In this document: positions 18,171 through 27,679 of the stretch, in pieces | Layout of the letters: each line of letters opens with the position of its first letter | How positions within the stretch are numbered: position 1 is the first letter of the stretch | NCBI RefSeq assembly: GCF_904846685.1 | Contig: NZ_CAJHBQ010000002.1 | Coordinates: 124,001 to 188,000 of the forward strand | From: Psychrobacter submarinus | GTDB taxonomy: Bacteria; Pseudomonadota; Gammaproteobacteria; Pseudomonadales; Moraxellaceae | Reading direction: 5' to 3' | DNA length: 64,000 nucleotides | Made by a program: the position numbers and the translations under genes | The notes under the pieces: generated by a model | What the model was told of the DNA's origin: nothing | The model's input: the letters and a program-made list of their open reading frames with translations, nothing else | Database searches by the model: none

Positions 18171-19227
18171 CTTAGATTAACACATGAAGTGCAATACCAA
18201 ATGCAAGGTGAAAAAAAGACCTAGATGCGCTAGCATCAAAGTTTTTATCCACCGACCAAAGTGAGATTGCAACCATGAGCTATACGCATCTAAGCCTAGG
18301 GGAACGATACCAGATTTATGCCCTTAAAGGGGCAAAACATAGTATTAATTTCATAGCGAGGGCGTTAAACAGAAGTCCCAGTACCATATCAAGAGAGCTT
18401 AGGCGTAATAAAAGCCTACGAGGTTACCGAGCAAAGCATGCTAATAACAAGGCTTGTGACAGACGGGCTAACAACGCCACAACTATTGTGGCTGACCTCT
18501 GGGCATGGGTGACAGACAAGCTTAAAGAGAACTGGAGTCCTGAGCAAATATCTGGCGTTCATGCTGGTATCAGTCATATGAGCATTTATCGCTATATTTG
18601 GCGTGATAAGAGGCAGGACGGTACATTGTGGCAGTGTCTCAGACGTAAAGGAAAACCATACCGGCAGCGTCTAACCGCTGAGACTCGAGGCCGTATCAAT
18701 GACAGAGTCTCGATTCATGAGCGCCCTTGTATTGTTGAAGAACGCTCACGTATTGGAGATTGGGAAGCGGATACCGTTATCGGTCAGCATCACAAGCAAG
18801 CGATTGTCACGCTCGTTGAACGTAAAACGGGGCTATTGAAGATGAAGCGTGTGGGTCATAAAACAGCACAGCAAGTATCAGAGGCAATGATAGAACTCTT
18901 AGCGCCAGTGAGGTTGCAGGTTAAGACCATTACCTCTGACAATGGTAAAGAGTTTGCTCAGCATAAGAAGGTGAAACAAAAGCTCTTTAGCCCTTTCTTC
19001 TTTGCCGATGCTTATGCGTCATGGCAGCGAGGAACCAACGAAAATACCAACGGCTTGATCAGAGAGTATCTGCCTAAAGGCTGTGACTTTAGACAAGTCT
19101 CTGATGATGAGATGCAGGACATTGAGAACAAACTAAATAACAGACCAAGAAAACGCTTAGGGTTTAAAACGCCTATGCAGGCGTTCTATAATATTAATTA
19201 GCGTTGCACTTGGTGTGTTAATCTAAG
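18171..19227 (+). mobile_element. IS30-family insertion sequence, complete
   Basis: The element is 1057 bp with inverted ends CTTAGATTAACACATGAAGTG and its match at 19204-19227. The two ends agree at most positions over 24 bp. A 3-bp direct repeat GGA flanks both sides (18168-18170 and 19228-19230), as expected for an IS30-type insertion. It carries one intact transposase gene and lies between ilvA and the ars operon. Intact ends, target duplication and frame suggest recent arrival and possible activity. Confidence 0.95.
18275..19201 (+). CDS. IS30-family transposase
   Basis: A complete 308-residue DDE transposase. The N-terminal helix-turn-helix region reads SLGERYQIYALKGAKHSINF and RSPSTISRELRRN. 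The catalytic core has the first Asp in IGDWEADTVIG, the second in TITSDNGKEF and the Glu in NENTNGLIREYLPKG. These are the standard IS30 family marks, and the length is normal. The stop codon lies three bases before the right inverted repeat. No frameshift is present. Confidence 0.96.
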   Translation: MSYTHLSLGERYQIYALKGAKHSINFIARALNRSPSTISRELRRNKSLRGYRAKHANNKACDRRANNATTIVADLWAWVTDKLKENWSPEQISGVHAGISHMSIYRYIWRDKRQDGTLWQCLRRKGKPYRQRLTAETRGRINDRVSIHERPCIVEERSRIGDWEADTVIGQHHKQAIVTLVERKTGLLKMKRVGHKTAQQVSEAMIELLAPVRLQVKTITSDNGKEFAQHKKVKQKLFSPFFFADAYASWQRGTNENTNGLIREYLPKGCDFRQVSDDEMQDIENKLNNRPRKRLGFKTPMQAFYNIN

Positions 19228-19247
19228 GGATGATGAATTTAAAAGTA

Positions 19248-19275
19248 TTGAATTATTTTAATATATCTGTATTAT
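19248..19275 (+). promoter_or_regulatory. candidate promoter of the ars operon
   Basis: TTGAAT (19248-19253) and TATTAT (19270-19275) are spaced by 16 bp and lie between the IS right end and the arsR ATG at 19283. Initiation from this pair would give almost no leader, so it is only a candidate. No clear Shine-Dalgarno precedes arsR, which agrees with a leaderless or very short transcript. Confidence 0.35.
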
Positions 19276-19282
19276 TGGACAT

Positions 19283-19645
19283 ATGGAAATAACTAACGCT
19301 ATCGCAAGCTTTGCCGCACTGTCTCAAGACACGCGTCTAAAAGCCTTTAAACTACTGGTCAGTCAGGAGCCTGAAGGCCTACCTGCGGGTGAAATAGCCC
19401 GTCAGCTATGTGTGCCGCATAACACCATGTCCGCGCATTTAGCCGTGCTGGCACGAGCCGGGTGGGTGGTGTCAAAACGCCAAAGTCGGCAAATTATCTA
19501 TCGCGCGTCGTTGTCGCATATGGAGGCGGTCGTGCAGTTTTTATTGCAGGACTGCTGCGCAGGGCATCCAGAGCTGTGTGCTTCGCTCATAGATAGTTTA
19601 AGCGGCTGTGAGGCTGCCAAGTCTGATAAAAAAGACAGTCTGTAA
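19283..19645 (+). CDS. arsR: ArsR-family arsenic-responsive repressor
   Basis: A 120-residue winged-helix repressor of the SmtB/ArsR family, expected to release DNA when As(III) binds. The recognition helix lies near GEIARQLCVPHNTMSAHLAVLARAGWV. The E. coli-type ELCVC motif is absent. Instead a C-terminal cysteine set, Cys91-Cys92 and Cys99 in DCCAGHPELC, is available, similar in kind to the C-terminal triad described for Acidithiobacillus ArsR. It is the first gene of arsR-arsC-arsH-arsB and starts 56 bp after the IS30 right end. Confidence 0.92.
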   Translation: MEITNAIASFAALSQDTRLKAFKLLVSQEPEGLPAGEIARQLCVPHNTMSAHLAVLARAGWVVSKRQSRQIIYRASLSHMEAVVQFLLQDCCAGHPELCASLIDSLSGCEAAKSDKKDSL

Positions 19646-19688
19646 AGCATACTCTAATAACTAGATTCAAAAAATAGGTGAAATCGCT

Positions 19689-20099
19689 ATGAAACCCTTA
19701 ATTTTTCACAATCCTAACTGCGGTACTTCTCGTAATACACTAGCTATCATGAAGGCGTCAGGCGAGCAACCAGAAGTGGTGGAGTATCTAAAAAACCCGC
19801 CGAGCCGTGACGAGTTGGTCGAGCTATTGGCAAAGATGAATATCTCGCCAAGAGAGCTATTACGTAGCAAAGAAGCTATCAATGATGAGCTGGGCTTAGA
19901 CAATCCTGAGCTATCTGATGACCATATTATCGATGCGATGATCGCGCACCCTATCTTAATCAATCGTCCTATCGTGGTCACGGATAAGGGCGCAGCGTTA
20001 TGCCGACCATCAGAGCGGGTGTTTGCATTGTTAGAAAACCCAGTGAGCAGCTTTACTAAAGAAGACGGCGAGACGATTTATCATGACAACAGCCAATAA
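19689..20099 (+). CDS. arsC: arsenate reductase, glutaredoxin-dependent
   Basis: ArsC reduces arsenate to arsenite, the form exported by ArsB. The 136-residue protein has the thioredoxin-fold ArsC motif [12 protein letters not shown] with catalytic Cys11, and later LINRPIVV, which holds one of the oxyanion arginines. The class is the glutaredoxin-dependent E. coli R773 type. AGGTG precedes the start. The gene lies 43 bp after arsR, and its end overlaps arsH by 17 bp, so translation is probably coupled. Confidence 0.95.
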   Translation: MKPLIFHNPNCGTSRNTLAIMKASGEQPEVVEYLKNPPSRDELVELLAKMNISPRELLRSKEAINDELGLDNPELSDDHIIDAMIAHPILINRPIVVTDKGAALCRPSERVFALLENPVSSFTKEDGETIYHDNSQ

Positions 20100-20841
20100 A
20101 AACCAGCCTCACGCAGAGGGATCGTTAAAGCTAGATGACCTGCCTAATATTGATGCCAGTCAATTACAACCGATTGATATTGAGGCATTGATTGCACCAA
20201 ATGACCCACGTCATCCACCTAAGATACTCGTCCTATACGGGTCGTTACGTGAGCGCTCATTTTCTAGATTAGCGGCTGAGGAGGCAAGTCGGCTGCTGCG
20301 TTGGTATGGCTGCGAGGTGCGGATGTTTAATCCGTCGGGGTTGCCGCTGCCTGATGACGCTGACAGCAATCACCCAAAGGTGCAAGAGCTGCGCGAGCTG
20401 GCGCAGTGGTCAGAGGGCATGCTGTGGGTGAGTCCAGAGCGTCACGGCAGCATCACCAGCATTATGAAAGCACAAATTGATTGGATACCGCTTGCACTGG
20501 GCGGCGTACGCCCAACTCAAGGCAAAACCTTGGCAGTGATGCAAGTGAGCGGTGGCAGCCAAAGCTTTAATACCGTCAATCAGCTGCGTATTCTTGGGCG
20601 CTGGATGCGTATGATTACTATCCCCAATCAATCATCGATTCCAAAGGCTTTTTTAGAGTTTAATGATGACAATCGTATGGATATGTCGCCCTTATATCTG
20701 CGCCTTGTGGATGTCTGTGAGGAGCTAGTGAAGTTTACGTGGCTCACTCGTGGACGCTCAGCCTATCTGACTGATCGCTATTCTGAGCGGGTGGAAAGTG
20801 CCGAAGCAGTGTCACAACGTGTCAATCAAAAGTCGCTGTAA
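20083..20841 (+). CDS. arsH: arsenical resistance protein ArsH, FMN-dependent oxidoreductase
   Basis: ArsH is an NADPH-dependent FMN protein that oxidises trivalent organoarsenicals and has quinone reductase activity. The 252-residue protein shows the flavodoxin-like phosphate loop [45 protein letters not shown] and an active [13 protein letters not shown] segment. The N-terminal 45 residues are an acidic extension common in this family. It overlaps arsC and is followed 43 bp later by arsB. Its presence suggests resistance beyond inorganic arsenic. Confidence 0.95.
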   Translation: MTTANKNQPHAEGSLKLDDLPNIDASQLQPIDIEALIAPNDPRHPPKILVLYGSLRERSFSRLAAEEASRLLRWYGCEVRMFNPSGLPLPDDADSNHPKVQELRELAQWSEGMLWVSPERHGSITSIMKAQIDWIPLALGGVRPTQGKTLAVMQVSGGSQSFNTVNQLRILGRWMRMITIPNQSSIPKAFLEFNDDNRMDMSPLYLRLVDVCEELVKFTWLTRGRSAYLTDRYSERVESAEAVSQRVNQKSL

Positions 20842-20884
20842 TATCTCCTAGTTATAATCAACACGCTGTAAATAAGGTTGCTCC

Positions 20885-22195
20885 ATGCTCGCATTCATTA
20901 TCTTTATCGTGACCTTGGTTTTGGTGATATGGCAGCCTAAAGGTTTGGGCATTGGTTGGAGCGCGCTGGGCGGAGCCTTGGTCGCCTTGGCTTTTGGTGT
21001 GGTGCAATTGTCCGATGTCGCTGTGGTGTGGGATATCGTTTGGGATGCGACCTTTACCTTTGTGGCGCTTATCATCATCTCGCTTATCTTAGATAGGGCA
21101 GGGTTTTTTGGTTGGGCGGCGCTTCATGTGGCCAGACTGGGCAACGGGCAAGGGCGTTTGTTGTTTCCTATGATTGTGATACTAGGCGCGTTTATCTCCG
21201 CGTTTTTTGCCAATGATGGCGCAGCATTACTTTTGACACCGATTGTCATCGCTATCTTGCTCCGGCTGAAGTTTTCACCGCCATCGGCATTGGCTTTTAT
21301 CATAGCGACGGGCTTTATCGCTGATACCGCAAGTTTGCCGTTAGTGACTTCTAATCTGGTCAATATCGTCAGTGCCAATTATTTTGATATCGGCTTTGGG
21401 CGTTATGCGGCGGTTATGGTGCCAGTCAATATTGTCTCTGTCATTGCGACATTAGTAGTGCTATGGGTGGTCTATGCGCGCCAAATTCCAAAACACTATT
21501 CTATTGCCAATCTGAGCGCACCTGCATCCGCTATCGAAGACCCGCTGGTGTTTAAAGCCGCCTTTCCGCTACTTGCCTTATTATTGGTTGCTTATTTTGC
21601 CACCGAGTCATTAGGTGTGCCCATTTCCCTCGTCACGGGAGCGGCGGCCTTGGTATTAATGGCTATTGCAGGCCGCTGGTGGCAAGGCGGGCGAGATGCG
21701 GTTGTTTCGGTGTCTGATGTCATACGTAACGCGCCTTGGCAAATCGTCTTGTTTTCTGTGGGTATGTATTTGGTGGTATATGGCTTGGGTAACGCAGGGT
21801 TAACGGCTTATGGTGCCCAAATACTCAATTGGCTAGGGCAGCAAGGCAATATCATCGCCACAGTAGGCACGGGATTTCTTTCAGCGATTGTAGCTTCTAT
21901 CATGAATAATATGCCATCTACCTTGGTAGGTGCACTAGCTATCGATAGCGCGCAAGTACCGGCTGCCACTCGCGAGCTGATGATTTATGCTAATGTCATT
22001 GGTAATGATTTGGGGCCGAAGTTTACACCCATTGGCAGTCTTGCGACCTTGTTATGGCTGCATGTCTTAGCAGAAAAGGACTATAAAATCAGCTGGGGGC
22101 AGTATATGAAAATCGGCCTGCTTATTACGCCGCCAGTATTATTAGCCACGCTGTTAGCGTTAGTGTTTTGGTTACCTCATGTTTCTGGGTTTTAA
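20885..22195 (+). CDS. arsB: ArsB arsenite efflux transporter
   Basis: A 436-residue polytopic inner-membrane protein of the ArsB/NhaD (ion transporter) superfamily, with about 12 hydrophobic helices. ArsB-type segments include [35 protein letters not shown] and [13 protein letters not shown], followed by [20 protein letters not shown] near the end. It exports arsenite in exchange for protons. No arsA ATPase gene is present, so it should act alone. It ends the arsRCHB operon. No strong terminator is visible before rpiA, only a small ATTCC-GGAAT hairpin. Confidence 0.95.
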   Translation: MLAFIIFIVTLVLVIWQPKGLGIGWSALGGALVALAFGVVQLSDVAVVWDIVWDATFTFVALIIISLILDRAGFFGWAALHVARLGNGQGRLLFPMIVILGAFISAFFANDGAALLLTPIVIAILLRLKFSPPSALAFIIATGFIADTASLPLVTSNLVNIVSANYFDIGFGRYAAVMVPVNIVSVIATLVVLWVVYARQIPKHYSIANLSAPASAIEDPLVFKAAFPLLALLLVAYFATESLGVPISLVTGAAALVLMAIAGRWWQGGRDAVVSVSDVIRNAPWQIVLFSVGMYLVVYGLGNAGLTAYGAQILNWLGQQGNIIATVGTGFLSAIVASIMNNMPSTLVGALAIDSAQVPAATRELMIYANVIGNDLGPKFTPIGSLATLLWLHVLAEKDYKISWGQYMKIGLLITPPVLLATLLALVFWLPHVSGF

Positions 22196-22358
22196 AAGGC
22201 ATTTATATTAGTTATCAATTCCGGGTGGAATACCTCATTATTAGAATTGGTTTTACGCTGACATATATCAAGGTCATCGGTTATAATAGCCGCGCATTTT
22301 ACCTTTTTTAGCCTTTAATTTTTTCAAGACGGTACGTTTGTTCTGCCAAGGATTTATG

Positions 22359-23018
22359 ATGAGTGATCAGCAAGCACAAAAGCAAGCCGCAGCCAAAGCT
22401 GCTCTAAGTTATATCGAAGATGACATGATACTTGGCGTAGGGACGGGCAGTACGGTGAACTGCCTGATTGAGCTATTGCCGCAGGTCAAGCTTGCTGGCG
22501 CGGTGGCCAGCTCACAGGTGACAGAAGACAAATTGCGTGCTTTGGGTATCGAGATTGTCGATCTAAACTTTGCCGGCCAGCTTGATGTCTATATCGATGG
22601 TGCTGATGAAGTTAATGCGCATCTGCAACTCATCAAAGGCGGCGGCGGCGCGCTGACGCGTGAAAAAATCGTCGCTGCAGCGTCCAATAAATTCGTCTGT
22701 ATGGTTGATGAGAGCAAACGCGTTGATATACTAGGCCGATCGTTTCCTGTACCGATCGAAGTCTTGCCGCAAGCGCGCTCCTATGTGGCACGTCAGCTAG
22801 CACAAATGGGCGGTGAGCCAGTCTTCCGTGAGGACTTTGTCACTGATTATGGCAATGTCATTCTCGACACTTATGACCTAGATGTCAGCAATCCTATAGC
22901 GCTTGAAAAAGAGCTAAATAATATCGTGGGTGTGGTCTGTAATGGTATCTTTGCCGCCAATCAAGCCGATGTTTTGCTAAAGGCGAGTAGTAATGGGGTT
23001 GAAACGATAACGCGTTAA
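22359..23018 (+). CDS. rpiA: ribose-5-phosphate isomerase A
   Basis: RpiA interconverts ribose 5-phosphate and ribulose 5-phosphate in the pentose phosphate pathway. The 219-residue product has the phosphate loop [22 protein letters not shown] and [14 protein letters not shown], with the catalytic Asp and Lys in these motifs. The second of two adjacent ATGs (22359) is six bases after AAGGA and gives the usual MSDQQAQ-like start. A longer frame from TTG at 22338 is less likely. It converges with argF over a shared terminator. Confidence 0.95.
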   Translation: MSDQQAQKQAAAKAALSYIEDDMILGVGTGSTVNCLIELLPQVKLAGAVASSQVTEDKLRALGIEIVDLNFAGQLDVYIDGADEVNAHLQLIKGGGGALTREKIVAAASNKFVCMVDESKRVDILGRSFPVPIEVLPQARSYVARQLAQMGGEPVFREDFVTDYGNVILDTYDLDVSNPIALEKELNNIVGVVCNGIFAANQADVLLKASSNGVETITR

Positions 23019-23083
23019 TAGGCGTCATTATTTATCGTTTAGCTTTTAACGCTTGAAGCTAGAACTTAAAACTTAAAACTAAG

Positions 23084-23118
23084 AAAAGGCAGACTACTAT
23101 AAGTAATCTGCCTTTTTT
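23084..23118. terminator. bidirectional terminator between rpiA and argF
   Basis: AAAAGGCAGA pairs with TCTGCCTTTT around a 13-nt loop, with T-runs following on either strand. The position between convergent genes fits a shared rho-independent terminator. Confidence 0.88.
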
Positions 23119-23168
23119 GCTATCTGTTTTAAAAATATGTGCTTTTAAACAAATCGATTATCCATCAG

Positions 23169-24092
23169 TTAAACCGATAGTTTAATCTTATCCTTGAGCA
23201 AAAACTCCATCAAGGCCTTTTGCGCATGTAAGCGGTTTTCGGCTTCGTCCCAGACCACGGAGCGCGGATCATCAAGCATGTCGTGAGAGATTTCTTCGCC
23301 GCGGTGCGCAGGCAAGCAGTGCATAAAGACAACATCTGGATCAGCTTTATCTAATAGCGATGGTGTCACTTGATAGGGTGCAAAGCGGCGCGCGCGTGTA
23401 TTTTGCTCAGACTCTTGACCCATACTGGCCCAGACGTCAGTGACGATAAGGTGCGAGTCTTTTGCCGCATCTTGCACATCTTCGACTAAGCTGACGCAAT
23501 GCGAGAAACGCTCCATCAGCTTAGGATCAGGCTCAAAGCCATAAGGCGCGGCCACGCGTAGCTCAAAGCCGAACTGACTCGCCGCTTGCATAAAGGAGGC
23601 GCACATATTATTACCATCGCCGACCCAAGTGACGGTCTTGTTCTCGATACTGCCGCGATGCTCATAGAAGGTTTGCATATCAGCGAGGAGCTGACAGGGG
23701 TGAAAGTCGTCCGTCAAAGCGTTGATAATCGGCACACTAGAGTATTTAGCAAAGGTTTCGACTTTTTCGTGACCAAAGGTGCGAATCATTATGATATCGA
23801 CCATGCTCGAGATGACGCGGGCTGAGTCCTCTAAAGGCTCGCCGCGACCAAGCTGCGTATCATTTGGTGATAAAAAAATCGCACTGCCGCCAAATTGTCC
23901 CATACCGGTCTCAAACGAAATACGCGTACGGGTAGAGGACTTCTCAAATATCATGCCAAGCGTCCGGCCCACAAAAGGCTGATAAATCTCACCTGCGTGT
24001 TGCATTTTACGCAGCTCGCTGGCTCGTTTGATTAAGGTTTCTAGTTCTTGTTTGCTTAAATCAGATAAAGTCAAAAAATGGCGCAAGCTCAT
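23169..24092 (-). CDS. argF: ornithine carbamoyltransferase
   Basis: ArgF joins carbamoyl phosphate and ornithine to citrulline in arginine synthesis. The 307-residue protein shows the carbamoyl-phosphate motif SSTRTR (52-57), HPCQ (131-134) and the ornithine-binding [10 protein letters not shown] (258 onward). Length is typical of a cytosolic trimeric enzyme. No other arginine genes are adjacent. Arginine repression would be expected, but no convincing ArgR box was found in the 182-bp upstream spacer. Confidence 0.96.
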   Translation of the reverse strand: MSLRHFLTLSDLSKQELETLIKRASELRKMQHAGEIYQPFVGRTLGMIFEKSSTRTRISFETGMGQFGGSAIFLSPNDTQLGRGEPLEDSARVISSMVDIIMIRTFGHEKVETFAKYSSVPIINALTDDFHPCQLLADMQTFYEHRGSIENKTVTWVGDGNNMCASFMQAASQFGFELRVAAPYGFEPDPKLMERFSHCVSLVEDVQDAAKDSHLIVTDVWASMGQESEQNTRARRFAPYQVTPSLLDKADPDVVFMHCLPAHRGEEISHDMLDDPRSVVWDEAENRLHAQKALMEFLLKDKIKLSV

Positions 24093-24274
24093 AGCAGTCC
24101 TAGCAGTCGATCACGGTCAATTATAATGGTGGGCTATCAGCCGGTGTTGGTAGTTGTGCCTCAGCACACTGACCGCGGAGATAACAAACTTTTAGTATAG
24201 CGTAATTACCTTTAATGTAAATGCCCAATTTTTGCAGATTTCGAATAATAGACTAGGCTTAAAGATCAGACAGA

Positions 24275-25429
24275 TTATATGGTTTGCACACGTGCAGGCC
24301 TTGCGCTTAAGCGGCAAAGAAGCTCATAACCGATAGTGCCTGCTTGGGCGGCGACGTCATCGACATGTGGCGCATTACCCCAAAGGACCACCTTACTATC
24401 TAGTGGTAACGCTTCGGGCAGAGCGCTGACATCGACAACGATCATATCCATCGCTACGCGTCCGCGCACCGGGCAAAGATAGCTTGTATAGCCTTGATCA
24501 CTTTGATTACTTTTTTCTGAGTCCTCTGTTTTACTTTTAACCAGTACGCAAACGTGCGTCTCGTCATTTACTGCGCGAGGATAGCCATCACCATAACCTA
24601 TGCTGACGAGTGCCGTTCTAGTGGGCTTATCCGCAATCCAGCGACTGCCATAACCAATAGCCTCACCTGTATTGACCGTAGATAACGCCATAATTTGAGC
24701 GCTAAATTCCATCGCCGGTTTTAAATTTAACTCGGACGCTGACTTATCAATGACGGGCGAGCTACCATAGAGCATGATACCGGGGCGTACCCAATCATAG
24801 TGGTGTTCAGGGAAGTTCACGAGTCCTGCTGAATTACATAGCGAACCTTGGATATCTTCGCTAACTGTCTTTTTTAATAGCGCTAGCATCTCATCAAAGC
24901 GCTGAATCTGTAGCGCATTTAACGGATGTTTGCGATCATCAGCATTGGCAAAATGCGTGGTTAAAATAAGCTGGAAACCGGCTTGATGTAGCTGCTTTGC
25001 CGCTTCAATTGTCTGCTGATAATCAAAACCCAAACGATTCATACCGGTATTATATTTAAGCCAAACTATTCGCGTCGCACTATCAGAGCTTGGGATATTC
25101 GCCAGCGCCCAATCAAGCTGCGGCTGATGATGAATCACGCAGCTGCAATCATAGTCGATAGCTTGTTGCCATTCATCCGCGCTGAATACCCCTTCGACTA
25201 AACCAATGCCTTTATCCCAGCCCAGCTGCCGCGCCTCAAGCGCCTCGGTAAAGCTTGCGACCCCAATACCATCCGCTTGCTGCAAGGCTGGTAATATCAT
25301 AGCGACGCCGTGACCATAGGCATTGGCCTTGACCATCGCTAGTACCCTTGATTTAGGCGCTAAGCGTTTGGCTTGCATCAAGTTGTGAGTGAGGGCAAGA
25401 GGATCGATAGTGACGGTAGCGGTACGCAT
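24275..25429 (-). CDS. alr: alanine racemase
   Basis: Alr converts L-alanine to D-alanine for peptidoglycan, with PLP bound to Lys34 in AMVKANAYGHG. The second catalytic residue, a tyrosine, is in GEAIGYGSRW. The TIM-barrel then beta-domain order is normal and the 384-residue length fits, with a short insertion around VKSKTEDSEKSNQSDQ that looks lineage-specific. A 290-bp mobile element sits 41 bp upstream of the start. In many relatives alr follows dnaB directly, as here, so the element probably entered an older dnaB-alr spacer. Confidence 0.95.
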   Translation of the reverse strand: MRTATVTIDPLALTHNLMQAKRLAPKSRVLAMVKANAYGHGVAMILPALQQADGIGVASFTEALEARQLGWDKGIGLVEGVFSADEWQQAIDYDCSCVIHHQPQLDWALANIPSSDSATRIVWLKYNTGMNRLGFDYQQTIEAAKQLHQAGFQLILTTHFANADDRKHPLNALQIQRFDEMLALLKKTVSEDIQGSLCNSAGLVNFPEHHYDWVRPGIMLYGSSPVIDKSASELNLKPAMEFSAQIMALSTVNTGEAIGYGSRWIADKPTRTALVSIGYGDGYPRAVNDETHVCVLVKSKTEDSEKSNQSDQGYTSYLCPVRGRVAMDMIVVDVSALPEALPLDSKVVLWGNAPHVDDVAAQAGTIGYELLCRLSARPARVQTI

Positions 25430-25470
25430 AATAGATTTCTTTTAGCAAAACTTTGCAGGGTTTTAGGTTA

Positions 25471-25760
25471 GGGCGTGTTGAACATTCACAAATGCGCACT
25501 GCTGATCGCTAAAATAGTTCTAGTCGTCGTTAAAATTGCAGATAATGCTTATTGCATTGGCTAGCTGATTTTATTTAAACAGTCACAACGACTAGGGCGA
25601 TTTTAGCATCAGCCCTCACGACAACAACAGGGACAGGACTATTTTTTGCCGCTTTATTGATAAAAATAGACGCTTAGAACGACTAAACTTACCATTTTTA
25701 TCTGCAAATCGCCTAAAAAATAGTCTCTGTCAGTGCCATGGTCGAATGTTCAACACGCCC
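25471..25760 (-). mobile_element. MITE-like element, long family, copy 2 (290 bp)
   Basis: Termini GGGCGTGTTGAACATTC and GAATGTTCAACACGCCC are exact inverted repeats flanked by TA. Reverse-complemented, it matches the 290-bp element at 53536-53825 with only a handful of base differences. Inside are two separate long hairpins: one pairs CTGATCGCTAAAAT with ATTTTAGCATCAG and adjoining sequence, the other pairs GACTATTTTTTG with CTAAAAAATAGTC and adjoining sequence. It holds no gene and lies between dnaB and alr. Confidence 0.92.
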
Positions 25761-25783
25761 TATATTCAATCGAAAATAAAATA

Positions 25784-25886
25784 GATACGATAGTATCATC
25801 GTGCTACTGGTACCAGTTTTTCTTTGCTTACTGTGCGCTTTGCACTGCAGAGGCTACGAAAAATCATCCTAGTAGCATCGTATCGG
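25784..25886. repeat. imperfect inverted repeat in the dnaB-alr spacer
   Basis: GATACGAT and GCTACT in the left arm (25784-25808), interrupted by about 11 bases, and TTTTTC (25817-25822) find their complements in GTAGCATCGTATC and GAAAAA at 25858-25886. The middle contains GTGCGCTTTGCAC. The region is distinct from the adjacent mobile element and may be a second, older repeat. Confidence 0.5.
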
Positions 25887-25955
25887 TTGTAAAGTGAATT
25901 GATTATATAAGTTTTTAAGTGAGTTCAAAGCCGCGGAACAAGTAAATAGCAAGCA

Positions 25956-27356
25956 TTACTCATCATCAAAAGTCGCGCCTTGATAGTATTCAGGGGTTAA
26001 GTTAGTAAAGCGGGTAAATTGTCCCTCAAAAGCTAGGCGTATCGTACCGATAGGGCCGTTACGCTGCTTACCGATGATGACTTCGCCGACGCCTTTATGG
26101 TCTGAGTTTTCATTATAGACCTCATCGCGATAGATAAACATAATCAAATCCGCATCCTGCTCAATAGCACCAGATTCACGAAGATCAGACATGATCGGGC
26201 GCTTATTAGGGCGATTCTCAAGACTGCGGTTGAGCTGCGAGAGCGCAATAACTGGACATTCAAGCTCACGGGCAAGCGCCTTTAGACTACGTGAGATCTC
26301 GGAGATCTCGCCCACACGGTTGCCATCGAGGCTAGGAACTTTCATTAGCTGCAGATAATCGACGATAACCGCGCCAATTTTACCATCATGGTTTTTGGCG
26401 ATACGGCGGCAGCGTGAGCGCAGCTCGGATGGGGGTAGCGCCGTACTGTCATCGATATATAGATGCTTGGATTGTAGATGCTGTATGGCGTTCATCATCT
26501 TCGCCCATTCATCTTCATTCATCTGCCCTGAGCGCAAATGTGTCTGGTTAATCGCGCCCCAAGAAGACAGCAGACGCATAACGATAGACTCAGCGGGCAT
26601 CTCCATCGAGAAGACCACAACGGGTAACTCCTCATTAAATAAGATACCTTCCGCCAGATTCATCGCAAAAGTCGTTTTACCCATAGAGGGGCGCGCCGCG
26701 ACAATAACTAGATCACCTGCTTGCAAGCCTTGGGTTTTATTATTCAGCTCAGTAAAAGGCGTTTGTAGGCCTATCATGCCATCAGGGTTGGATTTGAGCT
26801 CTTGTATTTGGTCGATGACATTGGTCAGTACCGAGGTGATACCGACAGGGCCGCGCTGTTCGGCGCGTTTATTATGCTGCTCGTTAATACTAAAGATAGT
26901 CGCCTCAACGCTGTCTAAAATATCGCTGACCGACTGATCTTTGGGGTTATAAGCGAGGCTGAGCATATCGTTACTAGCAGTAATGAGTTGGCGTAGCGTC
27001 GACAGCTCGCGAACCCGCTGGGCGTAAGCGGTCAGGTTAAATAGAGTCGCTGGGCTTTGGCTCAGAATATCCGCTAGATAGCTATCGCCGCCGGCGCTCT
27101 TAAGAAGCTTTTGCGCCTCTAACCAATCATGTACCATCACCGTATCATAAGGCTCGTTCACTGCCGCCAAGTGCGCAATAGCCGCGAAAATATGCTGATG
27201 ACGGCCAGCATAAAAATCGTCCTTGGTAACAATATCGGCAATCTTGTCGTACGCCTCTTCAATACTCATCAAAGAGGCCAGCAAAGCCTTTTCGATATCG
27301 ATATTGTGCGGGGGCTGCTGATTGAGTAAGTCGTCGGTTTTGTCGTTATCTGCCAT
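25956..27356 (-). CDS. dnaB: replicative DNA helicase DnaB
   Basis: DnaB is the hexameric 5'-3' helicase of the replication fork. The 466-residue protein has the N-terminal dimerisation domain (about 20-120), a linker and the RecA-like motor. Walker A is ARPSMGKTT (221-229), and DnaB-specific segments VVFSMEMPAESIVMRLLS, VIVDYLQLM and ALSQLNRSLENRPNKRPIMSDLRESGAIEQDAD (motifs H2-H4) are all present. No intein interrupts it. It diverges from pdxA, with a 323-bp spacer between them. Confidence 0.97.
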   Translation of the reverse strand: MADNDKTDDLLNQQPPHNIDIEKALLASLMSIEEAYDKIADIVTKDDFYAGRHQHIFAAIAHLAAVNEPYDTVMVHDWLEAQKLLKSAGGDSYLADILSQSPATLFNLTAYAQRVRELSTLRQLITASNDMLSLAYNPKDQSVSDILDSVEATIFSINEQHNKRAEQRGPVGITSVLTNVIDQIQELKSNPDGMIGLQTPFTELNNKTQGLQAGDLVIVAARPSMGKTTFAMNLAEGILFNEELPVVVFSMEMPAESIVMRLLSSWGAINQTHLRSGQMNEDEWAKMMNAIQHLQSKHLYIDDSTALPPSELRSRCRRIAKNHDGKIGAVIVDYLQLMKVPSLDGNRVGEISEISRSLKALARELECPVIALSQLNRSLENRPNKRPIMSDLRESGAIEQDADLIMFIYRDEVYNENSDHKGVGEVIIGKQRNGPIGTIRLAFEGQFTRFTNLTPEYYQGATFDDE

Positions 27357-27679
27357 GAGCGCCTAATATTAAAGTAAAAACAATACAAAATGATGCAATA
27401 ACTACTATAGGTTTGAAGCCAATTATTGATAAGTGAGGAGTGCTGAGACTTCTAAAACGCACAATAAAACTCAGCGTATTGATGCTACAATTAACAGCGA
27501 AGTTTAACACATTATGCCCTTTTTTTAGCCATAATCGTTAAGTATCTTTATCTTGCTCAGTCGCTACTCACTGTTTCATTGGCTTTTGTGATTTAGGTAA
27601 AGACTAAGAGGATGTAATAAAAAAAATAATAAAATCAATGCTATAAATATAAGTGTTATAAATAAAAGGATGGTTTGAT
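27357..27679. other. intergenic region between divergent dnaB and pdxA
   Basis: An AT-rich 323-bp spacer that must hold two divergent promoters. AAAGGATGG lies before pdxA as its ribosome site. No repeat, RNA gene or clear operator was recognised. Confidence 0.5.

Noticed and set aside
24093..24274. ArgR operator upstream of argF
   Set aside because: No pair of sites close enough to the ARG-box consensus was seen.
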